Shown: piece by piece, positions 6,970 to 14,403 of the stretch
Numbering within the stretch: the stretch's first letter is position 1
Layout: the number at the start of each line of letters is the position of its first letter
Assembly (NCBI GenBank): GCA_934621665.1
Contig: CAKTUT010000002.1
Span: forward strand, 1 to 24,432
Length of the DNA stretch: 24,432 nt
Source: an uncultured Oscillospiraceae bacterium
Lineage (GTDB): Bacteria; Bacillota; Clostridia; Oscillospirales; Oscillospiraceae
Direction of reading: 5' to 3'
Position numbers and translations under genes: made by a program
Notes under the pieces: model-generated
What the model saw: only the letters and a program-made list of their open reading frames with translations
Told to the model about the DNA's origin: nothing
Database searches by the model: none

Positions 6970-7203
6970 TTAACCCTTGAACAGCGTAATGATGCCGTTA
7001 ACAACAATGCCACCAACTGCATCAAAAAGCCAGATACAAATGCCGACGATCAGAACACAGACCAGAACGATGACGGTGTTGTTGATCATCTGGCTCTTTG
7101 TCGGCCACACGACCTTTTTCAGCTCGCTTTTCATCTCGCGGAACCAGCGGCTGATCCGTTTGCCGGTGCGGACAAAGAAGTTTTCCTTTTTCGCTTCTGC
7201 CAT
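6970..7203 (-). CDS. secE: Preprotein translocase subunit SecE
   Basis: A 77-residue single-span subunit that clamps SecY in the SecYEG channel. It shows the amphipathic helix motif RWFREMKSELKKVVWPTKSQ and one membrane segment (about residues 44-68), the compact Gram-positive form. The ATG at 7203 is preferred over the GTG three codons upstream because AGAAAGG is nine bases from the ATG but touches the GTG. It lies 36 nt after rpmG and 9 nt before nusG. Confidence 0.95.
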   Translation of the reverse strand: MAEAKKENFFVRTGKRISRWFREMKSELKKVVWPTKSQMINNTVIVLVCVLIVGICIWLFDAVGGIVVNGIITLFKG

Positions 7204-7239
7204 GTTGTTCACCCTTTCTGCAATGTTTGCGTCATTGCG

Positions 7240-7389
7240 TTACTTCGTCTCGCTGTGGACGGTCTGCTTCTTGCAGAACCGGCAGTACTTCTTCATCTCG
7301 AGACGGTCAGGGTCGTTCTTCTTGTTTTTCATGGTGTTGTAGTTTCTCTGCTTGCATTCGTTGCATCTGAGTGTGATTTTCACGCGCAT
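7240..7389 (-). CDS. rpmG: Ribosomal protein bL33 (zinc-binding form)
   Basis: A 49-residue protein, too short for many ORF callers. It begins [19 protein letters not shown] and carries two CxxC pairs (C9/C12 and C36/C39), the zinc-ribbon (C+) form of bL33. AAGGAGGTG lies nine bases before the ATG at 7389. It is the first gene of the cluster and its position before secE-nusG is standard. The presence of all four cysteines suggests zinc dependence; a cysteine-free copy could exist elsewhere in the genome, which cannot be seen here. Confidence 0.96.
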   Translation of the reverse strand: MRVKITLRCNECKQRNYNTMKNKKNDPDRLEMKKYCRFCKKQTVHSETK

Positions 7390-7451
7390 ATATCGGCACC
7401 TCCTTAAATATTGCCTCCCTGTATCACTGCGGCCTAGGAAAAATTTTAGAG

Positions 7452-7473
7452 GACACCGAAACTACATGGTGTC
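7452..7473 (-). promoter_or_regulatory. Hairpin in the rpmG leader
   Basis: A 6-bp stem (GACACC/GGTGTC) with a 10-nt loop lies in the roughly 128-nt leader. On the minus strand it is followed a few bases later by TAAAATTTTT. It could be a weak attenuator for the ribosomal cluster; the interrupted U tract makes this uncertain. Confidence 0.35.
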
Positions 7474-7523
7474 GTCCGCAGCTGAAAATGGGCATAGAAA
7501 CACCCAAATTCGCAGGTAAAGCC

Positions 7524-7552
7524 ATTTTAGCACAACAGATTCGTCAGGTCAA
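7524..7552 (-). promoter_or_regulatory. Promoter of the rpmG-secE-nusG-rplKA cluster
   Basis: On the minus strand TTGACC (7547-7552), a 17-nt spacer and TAAAAT (7524-7529). The leader to rpmG would be about 128 nt. It is back to back with the ruvX promoter, 50 nt away. Confidence 0.78.
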
Positions 7553-7601
7553 CAGCAATTTTCGATTTTTCTGATTTTTTTCTGAAGAACCGGAAGATTT
7601 C

Positions 7602-7630
7602 TTGCCAACTTCCGCGCAAAATGATATACT
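7602..7630 (+). promoter_or_regulatory. Promoter of ruvX and the DUF2461 gene
   Basis: TTGCCA (7602-7607), a 17-nt spacer and TATACT (7625-7630). The expected start is near 7637; a 6-bp GC hairpin (7647-7663) lies early in the leader. Confidence 0.72.
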
Positions 7631-7681
7631 ATTCGCAAACATTGCAGCCCCGTGCGCCGGGGCGAAGGCAGGAGAACACAG

Positions 7682-8104
7682 ATGAAAGTAATGGCCATTG
7701 ACTATGGCGATGCGCGAACAGGGATTGCTGTCTCCGACGCGCTTGGAATGCTGACGGGCTCAACGTGCGTGATTCACAGCCGCAGCAGCGAAAAAACAAT
7801 TGCGGAAATCTGCCGTTTGGTGCAGGAAAGCGGCGCAGAGCGCCTTGTGATGGGCTTCCCGCGCAATATGGACGGTAGCGAAGGGCCGCGGGCGGAGCTC
7901 TACCGCGAGTTTGCCGCACAGCTGCGCGAAGCAGTGGGGATGAATGTTATTTTGTGGGACGAGCGCAGGACAACCATTGAGGCGCACCAGATTTTATCCG
8001 CCAACAACTATCACGGGAAAAAACGCAAAAATACGGTGGATGCCGTGGCGGCGTCGCTGATTCTGGAGGGGTATCTGTCCTATCTCTCCGCACAGAAAGG
8101 ATAA
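7682..8104 (+). CDS. ruvX: RuvX/YqgF-type Holliday-junction resolvase-like RNase (pre-16S rRNA nuclease)
   Basis: A 140-residue protein of the YqgF family, an RNase H-fold nuclease implicated in maturing the 5' end of 16S rRNA and once thought to resolve Holliday junctions. Family motifs are present: the first acidic residue in MAIDYGDARTGIAVSD, VMGFPRNMDGSEGPRA in the middle, WDERRTTIEAHQIL, and a C-terminal DAVAASLILEGYL with the last acidic residue. The ATG at 7682 follows AGGAGAACACAG and places the protein start at the family start. A start ten codons upstream lies inside the leader hairpin and is rejected. The DUF2461 gene begins 2 nt after its stop. Confidence 0.93.
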   Translation: MKVMAIDYGDARTGIAVSDALGMLTGSTCVIHSRSSEKTIAEICRLVQESGAERLVMGFPRNMDGSEGPRAELYREFAAQLREAVGMNVILWDERRTTIEAHQILSANNYHGKKRKNTVDAVAASLILEGYLSYLSAQKG

Positions 8105-8106
8105 CC

Positions 8107-8769
8107 ATGTTTCAGGGCTTTACGGAAAAAATGCCGGACTTTTTCTGGCAGATTCGATTCAATAACGAGCGTGCGTGGCTTCAGGCGCACAAGGATGAGT
8201 TCCAGACCGAGGTGCAGCAGCCGCTTCGCGCACTGACTGACGAGCTGTTTGACTGGTTTCAGGAGAAATACCCGGAGCTTCACATAAACGCGCACATCTC
8301 GCGCATCTACCGCGACGCGCGGCGGCTGTTTGGACGCGGTCCGCTCAAGGATGAGCTTTGGGTCTCATTCCAGTCTAACAGCGAGTGGAACAACGTACCG
8401 TGTCTGTATTTTGAAATCAGCGCCGAGTGCTGGGGCTATGGCATGGGCTGCTGGACGGGCGAGGCCGGCTTCAGCCAGCGATTCCGTCACGCGATTGACC
8501 GCGACCCCAAAAAGCTGGAGAGCCTGCTGAAAAAGCTGAATGCGCAGACGGAGTTCCAGCTGGCCGGACAGCGCTATGCCAAGAGCAAGGGGCATGACGG
8601 CGAGGCGATTGCGGACTGGTACAATATGCGAAACTGGAGCATCCGCGCCGAGCATCCGTATGATGCTGGGGCGCTGTCGCCGGCGCTGCTGGAGCGCGTG
8701 AAAGCGGGCTTTGCGTTTTTGATGCCGTATTATCTTTACCTCAACCAGATTTATCACGCAGCGGATTAG
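8107..8769 (+). CDS. DUF2461 family protein
   Basis: A 220-residue soluble protein matching the DUF2461/TIGR02453 family by its opening (F-x-G-F...FFWQIRFNNERAWLQAHKDEF), the ISRIYRDARRLFGRGPLKDELW block and the ISAECWGYGMGCW block. Members are widespread, with no established function that I know of. It overlaps nothing but starts only 2 nt after ruvX and takes its ribosome site (GAAAGGA) from the end of that gene, so the pair is co-transcribed and probably coupled. No signal peptide or membrane span is visible. Confidence 0.86.
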   Translation: MFQGFTEKMPDFFWQIRFNNERAWLQAHKDEFQTEVQQPLRALTDELFDWFQEKYPELHINAHISRIYRDARRLFGRGPLKDELWVSFQSNSEWNNVPCLYFEISAECWGYGMGCWTGEAGFSQRFRHAIDRDPKKLESLLKKLNAQTEFQLAGQRYAKSKGHDGEAIADWYNMRNWSIRAEHPYDAGALSPALLERVKAGFAFLMPYYLYLNQIYHAAD

Positions 8770-8846
8770 CACGCGCAAACGTGAAATATTATGCAAATTG
8801 CACAAAAACGAAAATGATAAATTGTGTAATTCGTATATACTGAGAC

Positions 8847-8874
8847 TTGAAACTTCTGCAAAAAATGGTACAAT
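8847..8874 (+). promoter_or_regulatory. Promoter of the 84-residue protein gene
   Basis: TTGAAA (8847-8852), a 16-nt spacer and TACAAT (8869-8874), 49 nt before the start codon. The 8770-8846 stretch before it is AT-rich without a gene. Confidence 0.6.
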
Positions 8875-8922
8875 GGCCGCGTAATCAGAGATCAAAGAAA
8901 ATTGCATGGGAGGCAATAAATT

Positions 8923-9177
8923 ATGAAAATCAAGAACATCAAAGAAGTAGAAGATTTCCGCAAGGTTGTGCATGAGTGCACCGGCGATGTGTATCTGAAG
9001 TCTCCGGACGGCGATGTCTTCAATCTGAAGAGCGCGCTGAGCGAGTATATTGCACTTGGCCGTCTGTTGAGCGAGGCCGGCGATTCGCTGGAGCTGTTTG
9101 CAACGAACCGTGAGGACGAGGCAAAGCTGCTGGCGTTTGTTGACCGCCTGTTCAAGGAAGAGGATCAGAACGCCTGA
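8923..9177 (+). CDS. Small acidic protein of unknown function
   Basis: An 84-residue soluble protein that I cannot assign. The start is supported by TGGGAGG nine bases upstream, by its own promoter and by a strong terminator just after it, so it is very probably a real single-gene transcript. The sequence has a KEVEDFRKVVHECTGDVYL start, a SPDGDVFNLKSALSEYIALGRLL middle and a NREDEAKLLAFVDRLF helix near the end. It has one cysteine, no membrane span and no recognisable nucleic-acid-binding motif. The sequence has the feel of small conserved Clostridia proteins seen beside other genes, but I know of no function. Confidence 0.8.
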   Translation: MKIKNIKEVEDFRKVVHECTGDVYLKSPDGDVFNLKSALSEYIALGRLLSEAGDSLELFATNREDEAKLLAFVDRLFKEEDQNA

Positions 9178-9198
9178 TTTTATCCGGGAATACACGAT

Positions 9199-9232
9199 GA
9201 GCCGTCAGAGCTACTCTGACGGCTCGTTTTTC
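9199..9232 (+). terminator. Intrinsic terminator after the 84-residue protein gene
   Basis: A perfect 12-bp stem (9199-9210 with 9214-9225, GAGCCGTCAGAG/CTCTGACGGCTC), a CTA loop and a GTTTTTC tail. The loop CTA is also the complement of the TAG stop of the convergent permease gene, so the stem overlaps that coding region. It has no T tract on the minus strand and should work in the plus direction only. Confidence 0.92.
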
Positions 9233-9603
9233 TTCGTCTGCGGCTTGGATTTGCAGAAGATTTCCGACAGCCCTACCAGAATCAAAAAGCCGCCGAAAAG
9301 CTTGCGCAAAAGCGCAGTGTCAACCCAGGCGGCCAGCAGCGCGCCGAGCGCTGCCGTAACGCATCCGGCAATGGCGGCGGGAATGACAGCTTTCCATTCC
9401 AGCATCCGGTTTTTGGCGTGAAAGATAAGCGACGCAGCGGCAGTGGGCAGAAAATAGAGCAGATTGATCCCCTGGGCATCGCGCTGCTGCGCAGATAAAA
9501 CTGCCGTCAGCCATACCATCAGCAGACTCCCGCCGCCGATGCCATAGCCTGAGAGCACGCCGCATACAAGGCCTGCGGCCACGGCGCAGACAGCGCTCAG
9601 CAT
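9211..9603 (-). CDS. TauE/SafE-like permease, second half-size subunit
   Basis: A 130-residue hydrophobic protein with about four membrane segments. It has the GYGIGGGSLLMVWL glycine motif near its N-terminus that marks each half of TauE/SafE permeases, a family linked to export of sulfite, sulfonates or related anions. A normal member has two such halves in one chain; this gene supplies one half and the preceding gene the other. The start ATG at 9603 overlaps the end of its neighbour by 7 nt and has only a weak ribosome site, which points to translational coupling. A charged tail ends in a TAG within the terminator of the convergent gene. The substrate is unknown. Confidence 0.8.
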   Translation of the reverse strand: MLSAVCAVAAGLVCGVLSGYGIGGGSLLMVWLTAVLSAQQRDAQGINLLYFLPTAAASLIFHAKNRMLEWKAVIPAAIAGCVTAALGALLAAWVDTALLRKLFGGFLILVGLSEIFCKSKPQTKKNEPSE

Positions 9604-9959
9604 ACCAGCAGGCGGATACCGCCAAACAGAATCAGCGCGCCGAGCGCCAGATGCAAAAAGCGTGCGGACACCTTTTGAAACGTCAGTCCTGCAATCACGC
9701 CGCCTGCCGCGCCGCCGATGAGATAGGGAATAGCGTCACGGATGGGGAGCGCGCCATGCATTCCATAGACAACGATGGACACAAGGCACAGGGGCAGAAT
9801 GATGCTGACGGCGGAGGAAAACGCCTTTTTATCCGCCAAGCCGCCCAGATGCACCAGAAGCGGTACAAGCACCATCCCGCCGCCCGCACCGAAAAATCCG
9901 TTGACAAATCCGGCAGCTGCACCGGATGCAAGATAACGTATGGTTTGTTTCTGCTTCAT
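9597..9959 (-). CDS. TauE/SafE-like permease, first half-size subunit
   Basis: A 120-residue membrane protein with about four hydrophobic segments and the glycine motif GFFGAGGGMVLVPLL near residue 20, the hallmark of the TauE/SafE repeat. The ATG at 9959 follows GGAGG, eight bases upstream. The frame continues 26 codons further but only through a hairpin, so the shorter form is chosen. The next gene overlaps its end by 7 nt and is a homologous half, so the two would assemble into one eight-span transporter. This is a known two-gene arrangement in some Firmicutes, but a single ancestral gene broken in two would look similar; clean starts and coupling favour a functional pair. Confidence 0.82.
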   Translation of the reverse strand: MKQKQTIRYLASGAAAGFVNGFFGAGGGMVLVPLLVHLGGLADKKAFSSAVSIILPLCLVSIVVYGMHGALPIRDAIPYLIGGAAGGVIAGLTFQKVSARFLHLALGALILFGGIRLLVC

Positions 9960-9966
9960 AACAAAA

Positions 9967-9994
9967 CCTCCGCTGCTATTTTTGGCAGCGGAGG
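9967..9994 (-). promoter_or_regulatory. Terminator-like hairpin that encloses the permease ribosome site
   Basis: A perfect 10-bp stem (CCTCCGCTGC at 9967-9976 with GCAGCGGAGG at 9985-9994) and an 8-nt loop. On the minus strand the 3' arm contains the GGAGG of the downstream permease gene and is followed by TTTTGTT. It can act as a terminator of tcdA transcripts or as a translational lock; it also has a CGTTTTT tail on the plus strand. Confidence 0.7.
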
Positions 9995-10006
9995 CGTTTT
10001 TATGCG

Positions 10007-10016
10007 GCAAATTTGC
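10007..10016. repeat. Palindrome GCAAATTTGC
   Basis: A perfect 10-bp palindrome between tcdA and the permease genes, with the same core as the palindrome at 5084-5095. No function can be assigned. Confidence 0.3.
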
Positions 10017-10029
10017 GTGGGCAGAATGC

Positions 10030-10746
10030 TTATACATTCTCGCCCAGAAGCTGGCGCACGATATACCCGGCGATCATCATGCCCGCGGCGGGCGGAACCC
10101 ACGAAACCGAGCCCGGAACACTGCGGCGACCGTTCTGTGGCGCTTCCAGCGGGAGCGGCTTGCGCGGAAGCTCGGTGCTGGAAAGAACAGTGTGATGAAG
10201 GATGCCGCGCTTGCGCAGCTCATAGCGCATCACGCGCGCCAGCGGGCAGCCGGAGGTTTTTGAGATGTCGGTGATCACAAATTTTGCCGGATCAAGACGG
10301 TTGCCTGTGCCCATGGAGCTGATGATAGGAATGGAGCGAGCCTGCGCTTCGGCAATGAGACTGAGCTTGCTTTTCACCGAGTCAATCGCGTCGGCGATAT
10401 AGCTTAGATTGTCCGCGAAAAACTGTTCCTTGTTTTCCTCTTCGTAGAAAGCACGGATAGCGGTAACGCGGCAGTCAGGATTGATGTCGTGGATGCGCGC
10501 GGCCATCACATCGGTTTTATACTGACCAATGGTGGAACGCAGAGCGACGAGCTGACGGTTGAGATTGCTCAGCGCCACGGTGTCGTTGTCAATTAGTGTC
10601 AGTGCGCCTACGCCTGCGCGCGCCAGCGCCTCAGCGATAAAGCTGCCGACACCGCCGATGCCGAACACGGCGACGTGCGCGTTTTGCAGTTTGGCAAGAC
10701 CGTCCTCGCCAAGCAGCATCACCTCACGGCAGAATGGTTCGTTCAT
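10030..10746 (-). CDS. tcdA: TcdA/CsdL-like tRNA threonylcarbamoyladenosine dehydratase
   Basis: A 238-residue member of the ThiF/MoeB/E1 adenylating family. TcdA activates the carboxylate of t6A37 in tRNA with ATP and cyclises it to ct6A. Visible elements: an N-terminal FCREVMLLGEDGLAKL, the nucleotide-binding GIGGVGS (29-35), TLIDNDTVALSNLNRQ with the conserved Asn-Arg, the AIDSVKSK block and a C-terminal GSVSWVPPAAGMM typical of TcdA rather than MoeB. No zinc CxxC pairs are seen, which also fits TcdA. The ATG at 10746 follows TTTTGGAGG. A start ten codons earlier exists but lies before the ribosome site. It follows the foldase gene on the same strand with a hairpin between. Confidence 0.88.
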   Translation of the reverse strand: MNEPFCREVMLLGEDGLAKLQNAHVAVFGIGGVGSFIAEALARAGVGALTLIDNDTVALSNLNRQLVALRSTIGQYKTDVMAARIHDINPDCRVTAIRAFYEEENKEQFFADNLSYIADAIDSVKSKLSLIAEAQARSIPIISSMGTGNRLDPAKFVITDISKTSGCPLARVMRYELRKRGILHHTVLSSTELPRKPLPLEAPQNGRRSVPGSVSWVPPAAGMMIAGYIVRQLLGENV

Positions 10747-10758
10747 AGTCTGTCCTCC

Positions 10759-10789
10759 AAAAGCAAGAGCCGCCAAACGGCGGCCCTTG
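10759..10789 (-). terminator. Terminator-like hairpin after the foldase gene
   Basis: An 11-bp stem with one A/C mismatch (10764-10774 with 10779-10789) has an AAAC loop on the plus strand. On the minus strand it runs into CTTTTGG. The tail is short, and the GGAGG of tcdA begins right after it, so some readthrough into tcdA is likely; no separate tcdA promoter is visible. Confidence 0.7.
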
Positions 10790-10803
10790 TAGTGTATGAT
10801 AGC

Positions 10804-12312
10804 TTACTTGGTGGTGTAGCGCATTGCGCCGGTGGTGCTGTAGGTTGCATCGTCAACGATGCTGGACTGCCATGCGGTAAAGTCATTGCTGCGCAGGGCG
10901 GTCTCAACCAGATAGTCGCGGAGGTTGTCGCCGCGGCCGCTGAAGTACATGACATGGAAGCCATAGTCGGTCTGGACAATGCCGGTGTCGCCGACCTCGC
11001 GGTCTGCGTCATAGCACCAGTCCTCAAACGCGCTGACCATCTGACCCGGATAGATGTTCTCGTACAGACGAGCCTCGGAAGCCTCGCTGTCGGACAGGAG
11101 CTGATCGCCGATGGCGGTGAACGCCTCTTCGGTGTGCTCACCAGCCTCATACTCGGCCAGCGCGGCCTCTGCCTTTTCCTTTGCGGCGGCGACAGCCTCT
11201 TCATCAGACGAGTCGGAGACGCTGAACAGGATATGACGGACGTTCGGCATGCCATAGTCATGCACATCACGGCTCAGATAGTAGACAACATAGCTGCCGG
11301 TATCGGCCTCGGCATAGTAGGTTTCGCCTTCAACGCGCGCGCTGTCAAACAGCCAGTCGGCAATTGCTTCTGGAACGCTGGAATAGCGGACGCTGGTGCG
11401 CAGGGAGATATCGTCATTCTCATAGGATTCACGCAGGGAATCAGAAGCATGCTCAATGCAGGCCTCGGCAAAGGCGGTCTCATCGCCGGCGGTGGCGCTG
11501 GCCATGGCCTCGGCGTCCTTAAGCGACAGCTCCTTGGCCTTGTCGGTGTCAAGCGCATTGCCCTCGTCATCGGTGTACCAGGAGTTATAGAACATGAACA
11601 CGCGATAGGTCACACCGTCGTAGTCGTTGGGGTTGGCGGCATATTCCTCGGAAATCTGATCGGCCGTATAGGTGAAGCTGTCGTTGACAGAGGCAGCATA
11701 CGCCTCGGCTGTGGTGTTGATTTCCAGATACTCACGATAGTTCTTGGCTGTGCAGCCAGCACCATAGGTAGCAGCGATGAATGCATCGGTATTGGAGTAG
11801 CCGTAAGCGCCGGCGTAGACATCCATCATACTGATCTGGCTGTCGATCTGCGACTGCTGATCGTCGGTCAGGGTAAAGCCGTTCTTGACAGCCTCGTCAT
11901 ACAGCGCATACATCTGCGCGGCATTCTTCAGACCGTTGTCGGTGAAGTAGTCGGCCCAGGTAGTGCCGGCTTCTTCGTCATAGTACTGTTCCTTGAGCGA
12001 TTTGCTGCTGTCGATCATGTAGCTGAGCAGCTGGCCATACTGCTGGCTGACGTAGTTATAGGCATCTTTATAATAGTAGTTGACCATGGCGGGCGTCAGC
12101 TTGTGCTCGCCGATTGCGGCTGCGGTGGAGTGGGATGCGAAGAAGCCGCTGCCAAGCATATAGAAAAAGACGACGGCGGCAACAACGACAACGGCAATCA
12201 CAACCGCAAGGGTGGTTTTCAGCCCCTTGCTCATGCCGGACTTGCCGGTTGCTTCGGGTGCGGCGCCCTGCGCCTGTTCTTTGCGCTTGTTTTTTTCACG
12301 AGATGCGCTCAT
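10804..12312 (-). CDS. Membrane-anchored parvulin-type peptidyl-prolyl isomerase (PrsA/SurA-like foldase)
   Basis: A 502-residue protein with a basic cytoplasmic start, one membrane segment (about residues 33-54) and a long extracellular domain. An N-terminal SurA-like helical part (about 60-260) is followed by a parvulin domain from about 350 to 470, with the entry motif NVRHILF (about 354-360) and GDTGIVQTDYGFHVMYF near its end. Such proteins catalyse cis-trans proline isomerisation in secreted clients outside the membrane. It has no lipobox, unlike classic PrsA. The region is rich in Ala, Asp, Glu, Ser and Tyr. The ATG at 12312 has GAGAGG about 11 bases upstream and a consensus promoter further up. 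Confidence 0.85.
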   Translation of the reverse strand: MSASREKNKRKEQAQGAAPEATGKSGMSKGLKTTLAVVIAVVVVAAVVFFYMLGSGFFASHSTAAAIGEHKLTPAMVNYYYKDAYNYVSQQYGQLLSYMIDSSKSLKEQYYDEEAGTTWADYFTDNGLKNAAQMYALYDEAVKNGFTLTDDQQSQIDSQISMMDVYAGAYGYSNTDAFIAATYGAGCTAKNYREYLEINTTAEAYAASVNDSFTYTADQISEEYAANPNDYDGVTYRVFMFYNSWYTDDEGNALDTDKAKELSLKDAEAMASATAGDETAFAEACIEHASDSLRESYENDDISLRTSVRYSSVPEAIADWLFDSARVEGETYYAEADTGSYVVYYLSRDVHDYGMPNVRHILFSVSDSSDEEAVAAAKEKAEAALAEYEAGEHTEEAFTAIGDQLLSDSEASEARLYENIYPGQMVSAFEDWCYDADREVGDTGIVQTDYGFHVMYFSGRGDNLRDYLVETALRSNDFTAWQSSIVDDATYSTTGAMRYTTK

Positions 12313-12369
12313 TTGGGTTCATTCCTCTCAATTGTTCTGAGTTTTTCGCCGAAAAGCGATACAAACGGT

Positions 12370-12398
12370 ATTATAACGAAAAGCCGGGACGGTTTCAA
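12370..12398 (-). promoter_or_regulatory. Promoter of the foldase gene
   Basis: On the minus strand TTGAAA (12393-12398), a 17-nt spacer and TATAAT (12370-12375), 58 nt before the start codon. Spacing and hexamers are near ideal. Confidence 0.85.
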
Positions 12399-12468
12399 GG
12401 GGAGAATGCGAATTCTTAAAGAAAGTTCACATTTTTGCCGATGATTTCCCGCCTTTTCGCGCGGTGCT

Positions 12469-14196
12469 TTATTTTGCAGGCTTGAAGCTGTCTTTCAGCA
12501 GAACGCTGCGGTTAAAGACCAGATGGTCGGCGCGGCAGTCGCGCGAGTCCATGCAGAAGTAGCCCACGCGCATGAACTGATAGCACGGCGCGGTGTGTGC
12601 GCTGCGGCCGCTGCCCTCGGTGTCATACTTTTCTGCTTCGGCAACGAGCGCGCGCTCTACCTTGCAGCCCGTCAGGACGGTAAGCGAGTTCGGGTTCATG
12701 CAGGTGAGAAAGTCCTCGGCGGCGTCAGGCTGCGGGTCGGAGAAGAGATTGTCATACAGACGAACCTCCGCGTCCACGCACGAGGCGGTGTCAACCCAGT
12801 GGATGGTTGCGCCCTTGACCTTGCGGCCGTCAGCGGGATCGCCGCCGCGGGAGTTGGGGTCATATTCGGCGTAGACCTCAGTCACATTGCCGTTTTCATC
12901 TTTTTTGCAGCCGGTGCAGGTGATCAGATATGCACCCTTGAGGCGGCACTCCGGACCATTCGGCGTCAGACGCTTATATTTGGGAACGGGCGTTTCCATA
13001 AAGTCGTCGGCCTCAATCCAAACCTCGCGGCTGAACGCGATCTCGTGCGTGCCCTGCTCGGGATGGACGGGGTTATTCTCTACCGAGAATGTCTCGCTCT
13101 GTCCTGCGGGGTAGTTGGTGATGACGAGCTTGACCGGATGCAAAACGGCCATGGTGCGCTCGGCGGTATCGTTGAGATCCTCACGCAGGCAGTGCTCCAG
13201 CAGTGCGTATTCAACCGTGTTTGCTGATTTTGCCACGCCGATGCGCTCACAGAAATCGCGGATGGAGTGGCTGGTGTAGCCGCGGCGGCGCAGGCCGCAC
13301 AGCGTCGGCATTCTGGGGTCGTCCCAGCCGGAGACGCGGCCGGTTTCAACCAGCAGGCGGAGCTTACGCTTGGACATGACGGTGTGGTCGATGCCGAGGC
13401 GGGCAAACTCAATCTGGCGCGGCTTGTGATAGGGGATGGAGATGTTGCTTACAACCCAGTCGTACAGCGGGCGGTGCGCTTCAAACTCAAGCGAGCACAG
13501 CGAGTGCGTAATGCCCTCCAGTGCGTCCTGAATGGGGTGGGCGAAATCATACATCGGATAGATGCACCACTTGTCGCCCTGACGGTGATGGTGCATATAG
13601 CGGATGCGGTAGATGACCGGGTCGCGCATATTGAAGTTGCCGGAGGCAAGGTCAATCTTGGCGCGCAGCGTCTTGCTGCCCTCGGGGAACTCGCCTGCGC
13701 GCATCCGTGTGAACAGGTCAAGGTTCTCTTCAACGCTTCTGTCGCGGTAGGGAGAGACAGCGGGCTTGCCGATATCGCCGCGGTATTCACGGAACTGCTC
13801 CGCAGTGAGGTCGCAGACATAGGCAAGGCCTTTTTTGATGAGCTCTACGGCGTATTCATAATCCTTTTCAAAGTAGTCAGAGCCATAGAAGAACCGGTCG
13901 CCCCAGTCAAAGCCCAGCCAGTGAATATCGGTCTGGATGGCGCCGACATACTCGGCGTCCTCCTTGGTGGGGTTCGTGTCGTCCATGCGCAGATTGCACA
14001 GGCCGCCAAACTTCTCTGCCGTGCCAAAGTCAATGGTCAGCGCCTTGCAGTGACCGATGTGCAGATAGCCGTTGGGCTCGGGCGGGAAGCGCGTGTGGAC
14101 CTTGCAGCCGGCAAATTGTCCGCCCGGCGCCAGATCCTCTTCGATAAAGGCGTCGATAAAATTTTTGCTTTCGCTGATTTTACGTTCTTCTTCCAT
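12469..14196 (-). CDS. glnS: Glutaminyl-tRNA synthetase
   Basis: A 575-residue class I synthetase that charges tRNA-Gln directly with glutamine. It carries [14 protein letters not shown] (36-49) with the HIGH signature and MSKRK (274-278) as the second active-site motif, plus [10 protein letters not shown] and [20 protein letters not shown] blocks characteristic of GlnRS rather than GluRS. The C-terminal anticodon-binding beta domains end in [14 protein letters not shown]. Length is close to E. coli GlnRS (554). GGAGG lies ten bases upstream of the ATG at 14196. It appears to be a single-gene unit. I see no clear terminator after its stop; the region to 12399 holds only the foldase promoter. 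Confidence 0.96.
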   Translation of the reverse strand: MEEERKISESKNFIDAFIEEDLAPGGQFAGCKVHTRFPPEPNGYLHIGHCKALTIDFGTAEKFGGLCNLRMDDTNPTKEDAEYVGAIQTDIHWLGFDWGDRFFYGSDYFEKDYEYAVELIKKGLAYVCDLTAEQFREYRGDIGKPAVSPYRDRSVEENLDLFTRMRAGEFPEGSKTLRAKIDLASGNFNMRDPVIYRIRYMHHHRQGDKWCIYPMYDFAHPIQDALEGITHSLCSLEFEAHRPLYDWVVSNISIPYHKPRQIEFARLGIDHTVMSKRKLRLLVETGRVSGWDDPRMPTLCGLRRRGYTSHSIRDFCERIGVAKSANTVEYALLEHCLREDLNDTAERTMAVLHPVKLVITNYPAGQSETFSVENNPVHPEQGTHEIAFSREVWIEADDFMETPVPKYKRLTPNGPECRLKGAYLITCTGCKKDENGNVTEVYAEYDPNSRGGDPADGRKVKGATIHWVDTASCVDAEVRLYDNLFSDPQPDAAEDFLTCMNPNSLTVLTGCKVERALVAEAEKYDTEGSGRSAHTAPCYQFMRVGYFCMDSRDCRADHLVFNRSVLLKDSFKPAK

Positions 14197-14240
14197 GCGG
14201 ACAAATCCTCCTGTGTGTCAGCTGGTTTTGCAATTGTCTT

Positions 14241-14269
14241 ATTATATACGAACTTGCAACGTTTCGCAA
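14241..14269 (-). promoter_or_regulatory. Promoter of glnS
   Basis: On the minus strand TTGCGA (14264-14269), a 17-nt spacer and TATAAT (14241-14246), 44 nt before the start codon. No T-box specifier structure fits in a leader this short. Confidence 0.75.
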
Positions 14270-14340
14270 TCATCAATTCATGCGCAGACGCCTGTTTTGT
14301 AAAAAATGTGAAAACAATTGACGAAAAATCAAATTGCCCC

Positions 14341-14369
14341 TTTTCAAGAGAACGAAAATATTATAGAAT
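14341..14369 (+). promoter_or_regulatory. Possible promoter of pyrH
   Basis: TTTTCA (14341-14346), a 17-nt spacer and TAGAAT (14364-14369), 34 nt before the pyrH ATG. The -10 differs from consensus at one base; the -35 is poor. Confidence 0.45.
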
Positions 14370-14403
14370 ACACAAAGATAATCAAAGGAGCGTGTGCCTT
14401 TTT

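Noticed and set aside
9211..9959. Permease pair read as a single gene broken by a frameshift
   Set aside because: Each part has its own plausible start and the full glycine motif at its own N-terminus, and the 7-nt overlap is typical of coupled genes; a break cannot be fully excluded.
10675..12444. A 589-codon plus-strand frame
   Set aside because: It is antisense to the foldase gene, which has a promoter, a membrane anchor and a parvulin domain; the plus frame resembles no protein.
13267..14403. Upstream extension of the pyrH frame by about 379 codons
   Set aside because: The extension is antisense to glnS. UMP kinase begins at the ATG at 14404 at the normal family start, so this is not a fusion protein.
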